Below the pieces are notes generated by a model. That model did no database searches, had not been told where the DNA came from, and saw only the letters and a program-made list of their open reading frames with translations. The translations under genes were made by a program, and so were the position numbers. Positions 42,028-50,155 of a stretch of DNA of 64,000 nucleotides are shown piece after piece (positions within the stretch are counted from its first letter, which is position 1; each line of letters opens with the position of its first letter). The stretch lies in assembly GCF_004784475.1 (NCBI RefSeq), contig NZ_SRRT01000002.1, positions 620,001 through 684,000 of the forward strand, in the 5' to 3' direction. Source of the stretch: Streptomyces bauhiniae. Its GTDB lineage: Bacteria; Actinomycetota; Actinomycetes; Streptomycetales; Streptomycetaceae.

Positions 42028-42693
42028 GACGCCCCCCTTGGCAGCACGTACATCAGCTTGTTTTTCCGAGCCGCCGCGCATTCCGTTTCCGCGGCTCCCG
42101 GACTGCTTGCCCGATCCGCACAGTGCGTCAGATCGAACGAAGGAGCGAAGCGCTCCATCCCCGAGATGACAGTTCCCGTGCGGCCGGTCGGAACCAGACT
42201 GCCCGGACCCTGTTCATTCACACTCATCACACTAAGGGAAAGTCCACGACCGGAGGTACTCGTTCGATCGATTACCGATGGGTAATAGAGCGCGCAATAA
42301 TCGCCCGCGCTGCCTTTGGCATATGCCTAACGGCATTCAGCATCCACCATTCGGCCAACAGGCGCCCGGAGTACGGCAGTTCACCCGGATATGACCCACG
42401 CTGATCCGGCCGATCCGGCGCATGTGCCACCACGCTCTCACTTGAGCGCACATGACTCCGTACCACGCGCCTGTGCGCCGACCGTGCGCCCCGTTTTCAC
42501 CCGTGACCCCCCGCCGCACCGACCAGATCAGGACACGCGGGTCGAAGAACAGACCGCGCACCCCGCTTTCCGGACGACCGGTATCCGGCCAAGGCGCGCA
42601 CTGTGCCCCACTCGAAGCCTTAGGGGGCTGTCATGGCTGACGAATGATCAATAACCTTACGGAACACGCCATTCCCGGTCTCGACGGAGCATC
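42028..42693. other. 666-base divergent intergenic region between mbtH and P450; operator-like repeats
   Basis: No credible gene. This is noticeably less GC-rich than its surroundings around 42240-42420 and 42640-42670 and should hold the promoters for mbtH (leftward) and the P450 (rightward). Three repeats stand out: ATTACC-GATG-GGTAAT at 42271-42286; half-sites TGCC-TTT-GGCA and TGCC-TAAC-GGCA around the palindrome GGCATATGCC at 42311-42335; and a nested hairpin CATGTG...CGCTC-TCACTT-GAGCG-CACATG at 42421-42454. No iron box was found. Confidence 0.6.
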
Positions 42694-43917
42694 ATGACCA
42701 CTGCGGCACCGATACCCGACATCCTCTCGCCCGAGTTCGCGGCGGACCCGTACCCGGCCTACCGGCTGATGCGGGAGTCCGCGCCCCTCATCTGGCACGA
42801 GGCCACGCAGAGTTACATCGTCTCGCGCTACGAAGACGTCGAACGCGTCTTCAAGGACAAGGACGGCGAGTTCACCACCGACAACTACGACTGGCAGATC
42901 GAGCCGGTCCACGGCAAGACGATCCTCCAGCTCAGCGGCCGTGAGCACGCGGTGCGCCGGGCCCTGGTCGCCCCCGCCTTCCGCGGCCGGGACCTCCAGG
43001 AGAAGTTCCTGCCCGTCATCGAGCGCAACTCTCGCGAACTGATCGACGCCTTCCGGCACTCCGGCTCCGCCGACCTCGTCACCGACTACGCGACCCGGTT
43101 CCCGGTCAACGTGATCGCGGACATGCTGGGCCTGGACAAGGCCGACCACAGCCGCTTCCACCGCTGGTACACCGCCGTCATCGCCTTCCTCGGCAACCTG
43201 TCCGGCGACCAGGAGGTGGCCGCGGCCGGCGAGCGCACCCGCGTGGAGTTCGCGGAGTACATGCTCCCGATCATCCGCGAGCGCCGCGACAACCTCGGCG
43301 ACGACCTGCTGTCGGTGCTGTGCGCCGCCGAGGTCGACGGGGTGCGGATGAGCGACGAGGACATCAAGGCGTTCTGCAGCCTGCTGCTCGCCGCCGGCGG
43401 TGAGACCACGGACAAGGCGATCGCCAGCATCTTCGCCAACCTGCTGAGCCACCCCGACCAGCTCGCCGCGGTCCGGGCCGACCACAGCCTGATCCCGCGG
43501 GCGTTCGCGGAGACCCTGCGCTTCACCCCGCCGGTGCACATGATCATGCGGCAGTCCGCGACCGAGGTGAAGCTCAGCGGCGGCACCATCCCGGCCGGGG
43601 TCACCGTCACCTGCCTGATCGGCTCGGCCAACCGGGACGAGAACCGCTACCGCGAGCCCGACCGCTTCGACATCTTCCGCGAGGACCTCACCGCCACCAA
43701 CGCCTTCTCCGCGGCCGCCGACCACCTGGCGTTCGCGCTGGGCCGGCACTTCTGCGTGGGCGCGCTGCTCGCCAAGGCGGAGGTCGAGATCGGCGTCGCC
43801 CAACTGCTGGACGCCATGCCGGACCTGCGTTTCGCCGAGGGCTTCGACCCGGTCGAGCAGGGCGTGTTCACCCGCGGCCCCCAGGCCCTGCCCGTGCGCT
43901 TCACCCCCACCGCCTGA
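42694..43917 (+). CDS. Cytochrome P450 (canonical motifs)
   Basis: A 407-aa soluble bacterial P450. The I-helix motif is AAGGETTD, the K-helix ExxR is ETLR, and the heme loop is FALGRHFCVGALLAKAE with Cys354 as thiolate ligand, so it should be an active monooxygenase given a ferredoxin partner, none of which is encoded nearby. It is divergent from mbtH and the NRPS genes and convergent with the conservon. It could hydroxylate the NRPS peptide, or be the active partner of the conservon P450 (in Streptomyces, pairs of a normal and an ExxR-less P450 occur at conservons). Sequence alone does not decide. Confidence 0.9.
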   Translation: MTTAAPIPDILSPEFAADPYPAYRLMRESAPLIWHEATQSYIVSRYEDVERVFKDKDGEFTTDNYDWQIEPVHGKTILQLSGREHAVRRALVAPAFRGRDLQEKFLPVIERNSRELIDAFRHSGSADLVTDYATRFPVNVIADMLGLDKADHSRFHRWYTAVIAFLGNLSGDQEVAAAGERTRVEFAEYMLPIIRERRDNLGDDLLSVLCAAEVDGVRMSDEDIKAFCSLLLAAGGETTDKAIASIFANLLSHPDQLAAVRADHSLIPRAFAETLRFTPPVHMIMRQSATEVKLSGGTIPAGVTVTCLIGSANRDENRYREPDRFDIFREDLTATNAFSAAADHLAFALGRHFCVGALLAKAEVEIGVAQLLDAMPDLRFAEGFDPVEQGVFTRGPQALPVRFTPTA

Positions 43918-43923
43918 CCCGCG

Positions 43924-43955
43924 CCGCTGGGCCCCCTCCCCCGGGGGCCCAGCGG
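43924..43955. terminator. Bidirectional terminator hairpin
   Basis: A perfect 13-bp stem (CCGCTGGGCCCCC with GGGGGCCCAGCGG) and a 6-base loop TCCCCC, set between the stops of the convergent P450 gene (43917) and cvnE (43964). Very GC-rich without U-tract, as typical in Streptomyces. It should stop transcription from both sides and separates the NRPS region from the conservon. Confidence 0.85.
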
Positions 43956-43963
43956 GCCGGCGG

Positions 43964-45229
43964 CTATCCGTCGACCGGGGTGAACCGCACCGGGAGGGTG
44001 GTCAGCCCGCGCATCCAGATGGACGAGCGCCAGGTCAGCGTGTGCGGGTCCACCGCGAGCACCAGGTCGGGCAGCCGCTCCAGCAGCGTTTCCACTGCGG
44101 TGCGCGCCATGACGTCCGCGAGCAGCGGCGCCGGGTACGGGCACCGGTGCTCGCCGTTGCTGAACGACAGGTGCGCGGCGTTCTCCGCGCCCACATGGCC
44201 CTCGGGCCACAGACTCGGGTCGGTGTTGGCGGCGGCCAGCCCGAGGACCAGGCAGTCGCCGGCCCGGATCTGACGGCCGCCGAGCTGGGTGTCCCGTACC
44301 GCCCAGCGGCCGATGAAGTTCTGGGTGGGGGTGTCGAGCCAGAGCACCTCGTTCAGCGCCTCGCCCACGCTCACCCGGCCGCCGGACACGCTGAGTTCGA
44401 ACCGCTCGTCGGTGAGCAGCAGACGCAGCGCGTTGCAGATCCAGTTGGCGGTGGGCTGCTGCGCGGCGGCGATGACCGAGATCAGGTCCTGGACGATCTC
44501 CTCGTCGCTGAGCCCCGCCGGGTGCAGCACCATCCGCGAGGTGACGTCCTTGCCGGGGTCGGCCCGCTTGTCCTGGACCAGCCGCACCAGCCGCTCGCCC
44601 ACCCGCCCGTAGGCCGCCACCGGGTCGTCGCCCTCGGCCGCGTCCAGGGAGATCCGCAGGTCGTCGACGAGCTGCTGGGTGTCGGCGCCGGACATCGGCA
44701 TACCGCACATCTGCACCACGGCCCGCATCGGCAGGGCGTGCGCGTACGACGTCATCAGCTCGGCCTGGCCGCTGCCGGCGAACCGGGCGATCAGCTCGTC
44801 GGCGATCAGCTCGCAGTCGCGGGCCAGCTCGAACTGGTCCACCCCGGACAGCGCCTCGGTGATCACCCCGGCCCGACGCCGGTGCTCCTCCCCCTCAGTG
44901 AACAGCACCGAGGGCTGGTAGCCGACGAAGGGCATCAGCGGCCAGTCGGGCGGGATGTTGTCCCACTGGTTCCAGCGCCGCGAGTCCCGCGCGAACAGCT
45001 CGTCGTGGCTGGTCACCTGGGCGACCTCGTGGTAGCCGAGCACCAGCCAGGCCGGGATGTCGCCGTCCAGCAGAACCGGCGCGACCGCGCCGTGCTCGCG
45101 GCGCAGCGCCCGGTACATCTGCGACGGCGTCTGCTGGTACTCCAGGCCCGCCAGGCGCACCGCGTCGGTGTGGGCGGGGCAGCCGGGCGGCGGTGCCTGG
45201 TGCGCGGAGATGGGGCCGGGGTCGGTCAC
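43964..45229 (-). CDS. cvnE: Conservon cytochrome P450, CYP157-like, lacking ExxR
   Basis: A 421-aa P450, last gene of the conservon. The heme ligand is Cys363 in SFSNGEHRCPYPA. The K-helix position that carries ExxR in nearly all P450s reads NEVLWLDTP, i.e. Trp in place of Arg. The I-helix reads AAAQQPTANW, without the usual acid-Thr pair. The absence of ExxR is the defining oddity of the streptomycete CYP157 family, which occurs in conservons. Catalytic ability is uncertain; it may act as a redox or ligand sensor. GTG at 45229 overlaps the cvnD stop (GTGA). Confidence 0.9.
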   Translation of the reverse strand: MTDPGPISAHQAPPPGCPAHTDAVRLAGLEYQQTPSQMYRALRREHGAVAPVLLDGDIPAWLVLGYHEVAQVTSHDELFARDSRRWNQWDNIPPDWPLMPFVGYQPSVLFTEGEEHRRRAGVITEALSGVDQFELARDCELIADELIARFAGSGQAELMTSYAHALPMRAVVQMCGMPMSGADTQQLVDDLRISLDAAEGDDPVAAYGRVGERLVRLVQDKRADPGKDVTSRMVLHPAGLSDEEIVQDLISVIAAAQQPTANWICNALRLLLTDERFELSVSGGRVSVGEALNEVLWLDTPTQNFIGRWAVRDTQLGGRQIRAGDCLVLGLAAANTDPSLWPEGHVGAENAAHLSFSNGEHRCPYPAPLLADVMARTAVETLLERLPDLVLAVDPHTLTWRSSIWMRGLTTLPVRFTPVDG

Positions 45230-45843
45230 GGGGTCGCCTCCTGGGCCGTGGCCAGCGTGTACACATGGTCCACGAGAGTGATCAGCACGTCCTTGCCCGA
45301 CTGCCGGACCCGGGCGTCGCAGTCGATCATCGGCACGTGGTCCGGGAGCGCGAGGGCCTGCCGGATCTCGTCCAGGGAGTGGTGGGCCGCGTCGTCGTCG
45401 AACCGGTTGACGGCCACCACGAAGGGCGTGCCGTGGTGTTCCAGCCGGTCTATCGCGTACCAGGAGTCGTCCATCCGGCGGGTGTCCACGAGGACGACGG
45501 CGCCGAGGGTGCCGGAGAAGAGCCGGTCCCACAGGAACCAGAAGCGCTTCTGGCCCGGCGCGCCGAACAGGTACAGCACCATGGTGTCGTTGAGGCTGAT
45601 CCGGCCGAAGTCGAAGGCGACGGTGGTGGTGGACTTCGCGGCGACGCCGCTGGTCTCGTCGATGCCGACGCCGGCCTCCGTCATCACCTCCTCGGTGTTC
45701 AGCGGCCGGATCTCGCTCACGGAGCGGACCAGCGTGGTCTTGCCGACGCCGAAGCCGCCCACGACGACGATCTTCAGCCCGGTTTCCGCCGCGTCGGCCA
45801 GTGGCGTGCGGTGGGCGGGCAGCTCAGAGATTGCGGAGCCCAT
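45226..45843 (-). CDS. cvnD: Conservon small GTP-binding protein
   Basis: A 205-aa Ras-like GTPase of the conservon. P-loop GGFGVGKTT near residue 29, switch II/G3 FGAPGQKRF, and G4 NRFDDD (NKxD variant). In the S. coelicolor cvn9 system, CvnD-type proteins form a membrane-associated complex with CvnA, CvnB and CvnC and hydrolyse GTP. Overlaps cvnC by 20 bases and cvnE by 4, so the operon is tightly coupled. Confidence 0.93.
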   Translation of the reverse strand: MGSAISELPAHRTPLADAAETGLKIVVVGGFGVGKTTLVRSVSEIRPLNTEEVMTEAGVGIDETSGVAAKSTTTVAFDFGRISLNDTMVLYLFGAPGQKRFWFLWDRLFSGTLGAVVLVDTRRMDDSWYAIDRLEHHGTPFVVAVNRFDDDAAHHSLDEIRQALALPDHVPMIDCDARVRQSGKDVLITLVDHVYTLATAQEATP

Positions 45844-46171
45844 GGAGCACTTCCTTGAGAAGGGCGGGATCGGGGAGCGAGGGATTCACGGGTGGGTGGC
45901 GCGCGGTGATCCGGCCGGTGTCGAGCAGGTCGGCCAGCAGGATGCGGCAGACCGTGATCGGCAGTTCCAGCTCGGCGGAGATCTCCACCACCGAGGTGGG
46001 GTGCCGGCACAGGTTCAGGATGCGGGTGTGCTCCGACTGCATGCCCGTGGTCGGCTGGCACTCCGCGACGATGAGGGTGACCAGGTCCAGGGTGTCGTCG
46101 ACGCTGCTGCGCCCGCCGGTGACCGTGTAGAGCCGGTCGGGGGCACCGGTGTCCACCGGCTTGCGGGTCAC
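45824..46171 (-). CDS. cvnC: Conservon DUF742 protein
   Basis: A 115-aa DUF742 protein, the third conservon component. It shows the core RLYTVTGGRS, then the winged-helix-like stretch HTRILNLCRHPTSVVEISAELELPITVCRILLADLLDTGRI, and ends LLKEVLHGLRNL. The fold is a winged helix thought to mediate complex formation rather than DNA binding. ATG overlaps the cvnB stop (ATGA). Confidence 0.93.
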   Translation of the reverse strand: MTRKPVDTGAPDRLYTVTGGRSSVDDTLDLVTLIVAECQPTTGMQSEHTRILNLCRHPTSVVEISAELELPITVCRILLADLLDTGRITARHPPVNPSLPDPALLKEVLHGLRNL

Positions 46172-46623
46172 GGGGTACTCCCCTGGAACGGCTGCCGGGG
46201 CGCGGCCCGCAGATGCTCGCCGATCTTGTCGACCAGCCCGGTCATCTCCTCGCCGAGGCGGCCGGGATCGGCGTCCTCGGCGGCGACGACCGCGAGGTGG
46301 GCGCCCTCACCGGCGCCGACGATGCACAGCAGGCCGCCGTGGAAGGCGGTCATGGCGTGGAGCACGCCGCCGGAGCCGTCCCCGAACTCCACGGACGCGC
46401 CGTGGGAGAGGGCCTGGAGGCCGGAGCAGATCGCGGCGAGCTGGTCGGCCTGGTCCGCGGCGAGGTCGGGGGTCCAGCAGAGCTTGAGGCCGTCGCGTGA
46501 GAGGACCAGGGCGTGCCGGGCACCGGGCGTCTGCTCCAGCAGGTTCTGCAGCAGCCAGACGAGGCTGTTGTCGGTGGTCTGCATGATGGGTGATGGGACG
46601 GTGGTGTCCGGCTGTTCGGTCAC
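46168..46623 (-). CDS. cvnB: Conservon roadblock/LC7 protein
   Basis: A 151-aa roadblock/LC7-domain protein, related to MglB-type partners of Ras-like GTPases. It shows WLLQNLLEQTPGARHALVLSRDGLKL at the start of the domain, then ADQLAAICSGLQALSHGA and HGGLLCIVGAGEGAHLAVVA. It likely regulates or scaffolds CvnD. It is separated from cvnA by 75 bases and overlaps cvnC by 4. Confidence 0.93.
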   Translation of the reverse strand: MTEQPDTTVPSPIMQTTDNSLVWLLQNLLEQTPGARHALVLSRDGLKLCWTPDLAADQADQLAAICSGLQALSHGASVEFGDGSGGVLHAMTAFHGGLLCIVGAGEGAHLAVVAAEDADPGRLGEEMTGLVDKIGEHLRAAPRQPFQGSTP

Positions 46624-46698
46624 CGGCCCGTTCCTCCAATCTCATGGGCACGAGGGGGGCGTGGCTGCCGGGCGCGGGCCCGGCGGGGCTTGGGGGTG

Positions 46699-48465
46699 CT
46701 AACCGGCGGTCGGCGGCTCGGGGTCGGGGCGGCCGCCCAGGGTGTCGCCCGAGGACTTGCGCGAGCGGTGGAAGGCGCCGAAACGGGAGCCGACGTCGTG
46801 CACGGGCCGCTTGCGGGGCGGGGTGGGCTCGCTCGGGGGACGCTGGGCGCGCTCGGCGTCGCTCATGGTGCGGCCGGGTTTGCGGACGGGGAGGCCGTTC
46901 GGGGTGGCGTCGGCGGGCATGGCCGCGGGCGGCTCGTGCCGGGTCTGCTCGGGGACTTCCCGCAGTTTCACTGGGGGATCGGGGCGTACGTGCGCCTCCA
47001 GGACGTGCGCCTCGACGACGGGGGCCTCGACGACGGGAGCGGGCGTCGCTGCTTCGGGCGCCGGGACCGCGCGGGCGGTGGCCGTCCGGGCCGCCTCCTG
47101 CTGTGCGGGCCACGGGTCGCGCTGCTGCGCGATGAGGTGCCGGGGCAGCAGGACGACCACGCCGGTGCCGCCGCGCGAGGAGGGGCGGTAGCTGACGTTG
47201 ATGCGGTACTTGAGCGCGAGCAGTCCGACCACGGCGAGGCCCAGCCGGGTGCCCTGGAGGGAGGCGAGGTCGGCCATGCTGCCGGCCACCGCGCCCTCGG
47301 CGTGCCGCATCGCCGCCTCGGACATGGTCAGTCCGCTGTCCTCGACGGTGACGACGATCCCGGCCCGGTGCTCCTCGACGTAGACGTGGACCTCGTCGGT
47401 GGGCGGGGAGAAGTTGGCCGCGTTGTCGATCAGTTCGGCGAGGAGGTGCATCACGCCTTCGGCGGCGAAGCCGGAGATGGCGGCCTGGGAGGTGAAGTGC
47501 AGCCGGACCCGCTGATAGGCGGCGATACGGCCGATGGCGCCCCGGAGGATGCTCTCCATCCGGATCGGCTTGTTCCAGGTACGGCTGGTCTTGCCGCCCA
47601 TGAGCAGTGCCAGCCGGTCGGCGATGAGCACGAGCTGGGAGGTCTTGTGGTCCAGCCGCATCAGGTCGCCGAGCATCTTGCCGTCGTGCTCGTCCTGCAT
47701 CGCCCTGAGGTCGGCGAGCATGCTGACGGCCTTGGCCTGGACCCGGCTGAGCGCCTTGGTGGAGGCGATCCGGGCACCGCCTGCGCGCCGCTCGCTGCGG
47801 GCCAGTTCGCGGACGACCAGCTCGCTCAGGTCGTGCATCAACGGCATCCGGGGCAGCGTGAGTTCACCGAGGACGGTGTCGGCCGAGCGGCCCTCGGCGA
47901 GCCGGGCGACGGCGGCGGGCAGCGTCTCCCGGCCGAGCCGGTCCACCTCGGCCAGCACCTCGTTGAGGGCCTCCTGGGTCTGCCGGGACTCCTCGTCGGC
48001 GGCGGCCGCGCGGCCCACGGCCTCCTCCAGGGCGCCGGCGGAGAGCTGGGCGAGGCGGCGCAGGTTCTGGTCGTTGGGCATCGAGACGCCCGCGAGCGCG
48101 TCGGCGGCGCCGCTGCCGGTCAGCACCAGGTTGTGCAGGGAGGGCAGCGTGACGTTGGCCAGGTGGCCGGTCTGCGCGGCCGTCTGCTGCGCCTGCGCGC
48201 GGAGCCGGTCGTTCTCGGCGGCCTGGGTGGCGGCGGCGAGCCTGGCCCGGCGGACGAGGAGGTGTCCGACGAGCACCGCGACGGCGACGCACGCCCAACC
48301 CGCGCCCGCCACGATCAGGGTCCATCTGCGGGTGCCGGACGGCGCCGCCCCGACCGCGACGGCGGCCGCGACGGCGGTCACCGCGACCACGGCCGCGGGC
48401 ACCGCCCACGAACTGCGCTGAACGGCCGTCGAGCGGTGTTGAACGGACGGTGCAGGAACTGACAT
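46699..48465 (-). CDS. cvnA: Conservon sensor kinase-like membrane protein
   Basis: A protein of about 588 aa, the sensor of the conservon. Two membrane helices at the N-terminus (WAVPAAVVAVTAVAAAVAVG and LIVAGAGWACVAVAVLVGHLL) precede a long helical cytoplasmic stretch. The nearby DHKTSQLVLIADRLALL is the dimerisation region and an HATPase domain follows with the N-box ELIDNAANFSPP and VEDSGLTMSE. The C-terminal 150 residues are Pro/Arg-rich and disordered. There is no classical H-box, as usual for CvnA. ATG at 48465 is favoured; a start at 48576 adds 37 basic residues with no membrane or enzyme feature. Confidence 0.9.
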   Translation of the reverse strand: MSVPAPSVQHRSTAVQRSSWAVPAAVVAVTAVAAAVAVGAAPSGTRRWTLIVAGAGWACVAVAVLVGHLLVRRARLAAATQAAENDRLRAQAQQTAAQTGHLANVTLPSLHNLVLTGSGAADALAGVSMPNDQNLRRLAQLSAGALEEAVGRAAAADEESRQTQEALNEVLAEVDRLGRETLPAAVARLAEGRSADTVLGELTLPRMPLMHDLSELVVRELARSERRAGGARIASTKALSRVQAKAVSMLADLRAMQDEHDGKMLGDLMRLDHKTSQLVLIADRLALLMGGKTSRTWNKPIRMESILRGAIGRIAAYQRVRLHFTSQAAISGFAAEGVMHLLAELIDNAANFSPPTDEVHVYVEEHRAGIVVTVEDSGLTMSEAAMRHAEGAVAGSMADLASLQGTRLGLAVVGLLALKYRINVSYRPSSRGGTGVVVLLPRHLIAQQRDPWPAQQEAARTATARAVPAPEAATPAPVVEAPVVEAHVLEAHVRPDPPVKLREVPEQTRHEPPAAMPADATPNGLPVRKPGRTMSDAERAQRPPSEPTPPRKRPVHDVGSRFGAFHRSRKSSGDTLGGRPDPEPPTAG

Positions 48466-48967
48466 TCCGCGGTCCCTCGGTCTGCGAGCAGAAGAATCGG
48501 CGACCGAACGCCTCGATCGCGGGTCCGGAAGCGGCCGCCTCGGAGGAAGGCGATCTTCCAGTCCGGTTATGCCCACATGCTAGTCACACCGGAGTGACCC
48601 AAGTTCCGAATGGCCCCTCCTGAGCCCCCGGACCTGAAGTCGTCGTGAAGCAACCATTGCTACAGCGGGGCGTGATAGAGGGCTGCGCAGGCTCACCCAC
48701 AGGTACGGGGCCCGGAAAGACCCGTTCCGCCCCCGATGCCCCGCCCCACGGGTAGCTGCCGCAAACCCCTCCTGGGCCGTCAACCCCCTCCCGAGGGACC
48801 CCTTTCCAGCCAACCGAACCCGGTCACCGCGAAGTGGGGGGAGTCGAACGGGTTTCCACCCTGACGGGGGAACGTCGTCGTCGGGGAGGTGCCGGTACCG
48901 GGAGGTAGTGTCCGCAGCATTGCCCAATTCCGGGACATTCAAGAGAATTTCCGATAAGGGGCGAAGA
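48466..48967. other. 502-base divergent region between cvnA and namZ-like gene
   Basis: No credible gene. It should carry the promoters of the conservon and of the muramidase/transporter operon. TTGCCC (48920-48925) and GAGAAT (48943-48948), 17 bases apart, are a possible -35/-10 pair for the rightward operon, followed by a GGGGCGAAG ribosome site before the ATG at 48968. A weak inverted repeat GTCAC-N6-GTGAC lies near 48584-48599. Nothing else stands out. Confidence 0.5.
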
Positions 48968-50140
48968 ATGAGTAGTGCTACTGGGGACGACCGATTCATG
49001 GTGACGACCGGGATCGCCCGGCTGTGCGCGCTGCCCGGGCTCGCCGGGCCGGGCCGGCTCGGGCTGGTGACCAACCACACCTGTGTGCTGCCCGACTTGA
49101 GCCCGACGGCACCCGCGTTGATGGAGGCGGGCGTGCACCTGGCCGCGCTGTTCGGCCCCGAGCACGGGCTGTACGGCACCGCCCAGGCGGGCGGCAGCGA
49201 GACGGACGAGGTCGACCCGGCCACCGGCCTGCCGGTCTACGACACGTACCGCCGCGAGGGCGACCGGCTCGACAAGGTGCTGATCAACAGCGGCGTGGAC
49301 GCGCTGGTGTACGACCTCCAGGACGTGGGAGCGCGCTTCTACACCTATGTCTGGACGATGTTCGACCTGATGGTCTCCGCCGCGCGCACCGGCGTGCGGT
49401 TCGTGGTGGCCGACCGGCCCAACCCCCTCGGCGGGCTCGTCAGCGAGGGCCCGGTGCTCGACCCGGCGTTCGCGAGCTTCGTCGGCCGGGCGCCGGTGCC
49501 GATCCGGCACGGGCTGACCTGCGGGGAACTCGCCTGGTGCCTCAACAGGTCGGCCGTGGCCGAAGTAGCCGGACGCCAGGCCGACTTGACGGTGATCAAG
49601 GCGGCCGGCTGGCAGCGGAGGATGGACGCGGAGGCCACCGGTCTCCCCTGGATCGCGCCCTCCCCCAACATGCCGACGTACGCCACGGCCGTCGTCTACC
49701 CCGGCACCTGCCTGTTCGAGGGCACCAACGTCTCCGAGGGCCGGGGCACCACCCAGCCCTTCGAGACCGTGGGTGCCCCGTACATCGACGCCCGCTTCGC
49801 CCCCGCACTCGCCGAACTCGGCCTGCCTGGCGTGCACTTCAGGGAGGTGCGCTACGTACCCACCTTCGACAAGCACGCCGGAGTACCCCTGCGCGGGGTC
49901 CACCTCCACATCACGGACCGCGAGGCGTTCGCCCCCGTACGCACCGCCGTCGCCATGATCGGCACGCTGCGGCGGCTGTACCCGGACGACTTCGCCTGGT
50001 CCGGCGACTTCATCGACCGCCTCTGGGGCTCCGACGCACTGCGGCGGACGGTCGACGCGGGCGAGGACCCGCTGACGCTGTGCGAGCCGCCCGCACCGCC
50101 CGGCCGGTGGGCCGGTGAGGACGTACTGCTCTACCCCTGA
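48968..50140 (+). CDS. DUF1343 exo-beta-N-acetylmuramidase (NamZ family), no signal peptide
   Basis: A 390-aa DUF1343 protein. The family is founded by B. subtilis NamZ (YbbC), which removes terminal MurNAc from peptidoglycan fragments. The blocks are complete: GLVTNHTCVLPD, LFGPEHGLYGTAQAG, LVYDLQDVGARFYTYVWTM, RPNPLGG and FEGTNVSEGRGTTQPFE. B. subtilis NamZ is exported, but this N-terminus (MSSATGDDRFMVTTGIARL) is polar with no hydrophobic core, so the enzyme appears cytoplasmic. The ATG at 48968 has a GGGGCGAAGA ribosome site. It leads an operon with an acetyltransferase and a sugar importer, suggesting intracellular use of imported cell-wall sugars. Confidence 0.88.
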   Translation: MSSATGDDRFMVTTGIARLCALPGLAGPGRLGLVTNHTCVLPDLSPTAPALMEAGVHLAALFGPEHGLYGTAQAGGSETDEVDPATGLPVYDTYRREGDRLDKVLINSGVDALVYDLQDVGARFYTYVWTMFDLMVSAARTGVRFVVADRPNPLGGLVSEGPVLDPAFASFVGRAPVPIRHGLTCGELAWCLNRSAVAEVAGRQADLTVIKAAGWQRRMDAEATGLPWIAPSPNMPTYATAVVYPGTCLFEGTNVSEGRGTTQPFETVGAPYIDARFAPALAELGLPGVHFREVRYVPTFDKHAGVPLRGVHLHITDREAFAPVRTAVAMIGTLRRLYPDDFAWSGDFIDRLWGSDALRRTVDAGEDPLTLCEPPAPPGRWAGEDVLLYP

Positions 50141-50155
50141 GACGGAAGGACGCCG

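Noticed and set aside
41420..42690. Several short open frames around mbtH on both strands
   Set aside because: Arg/Pro/Ser-rich, no ribosome sites, mutually overlapping and without recognisable motifs.
43924..43955. Long inverted repeat after the P450 as a mobile-element end
   Set aside because: Its place between two convergent stops and its short loop fit a terminator; no partner copy or transposase was seen.
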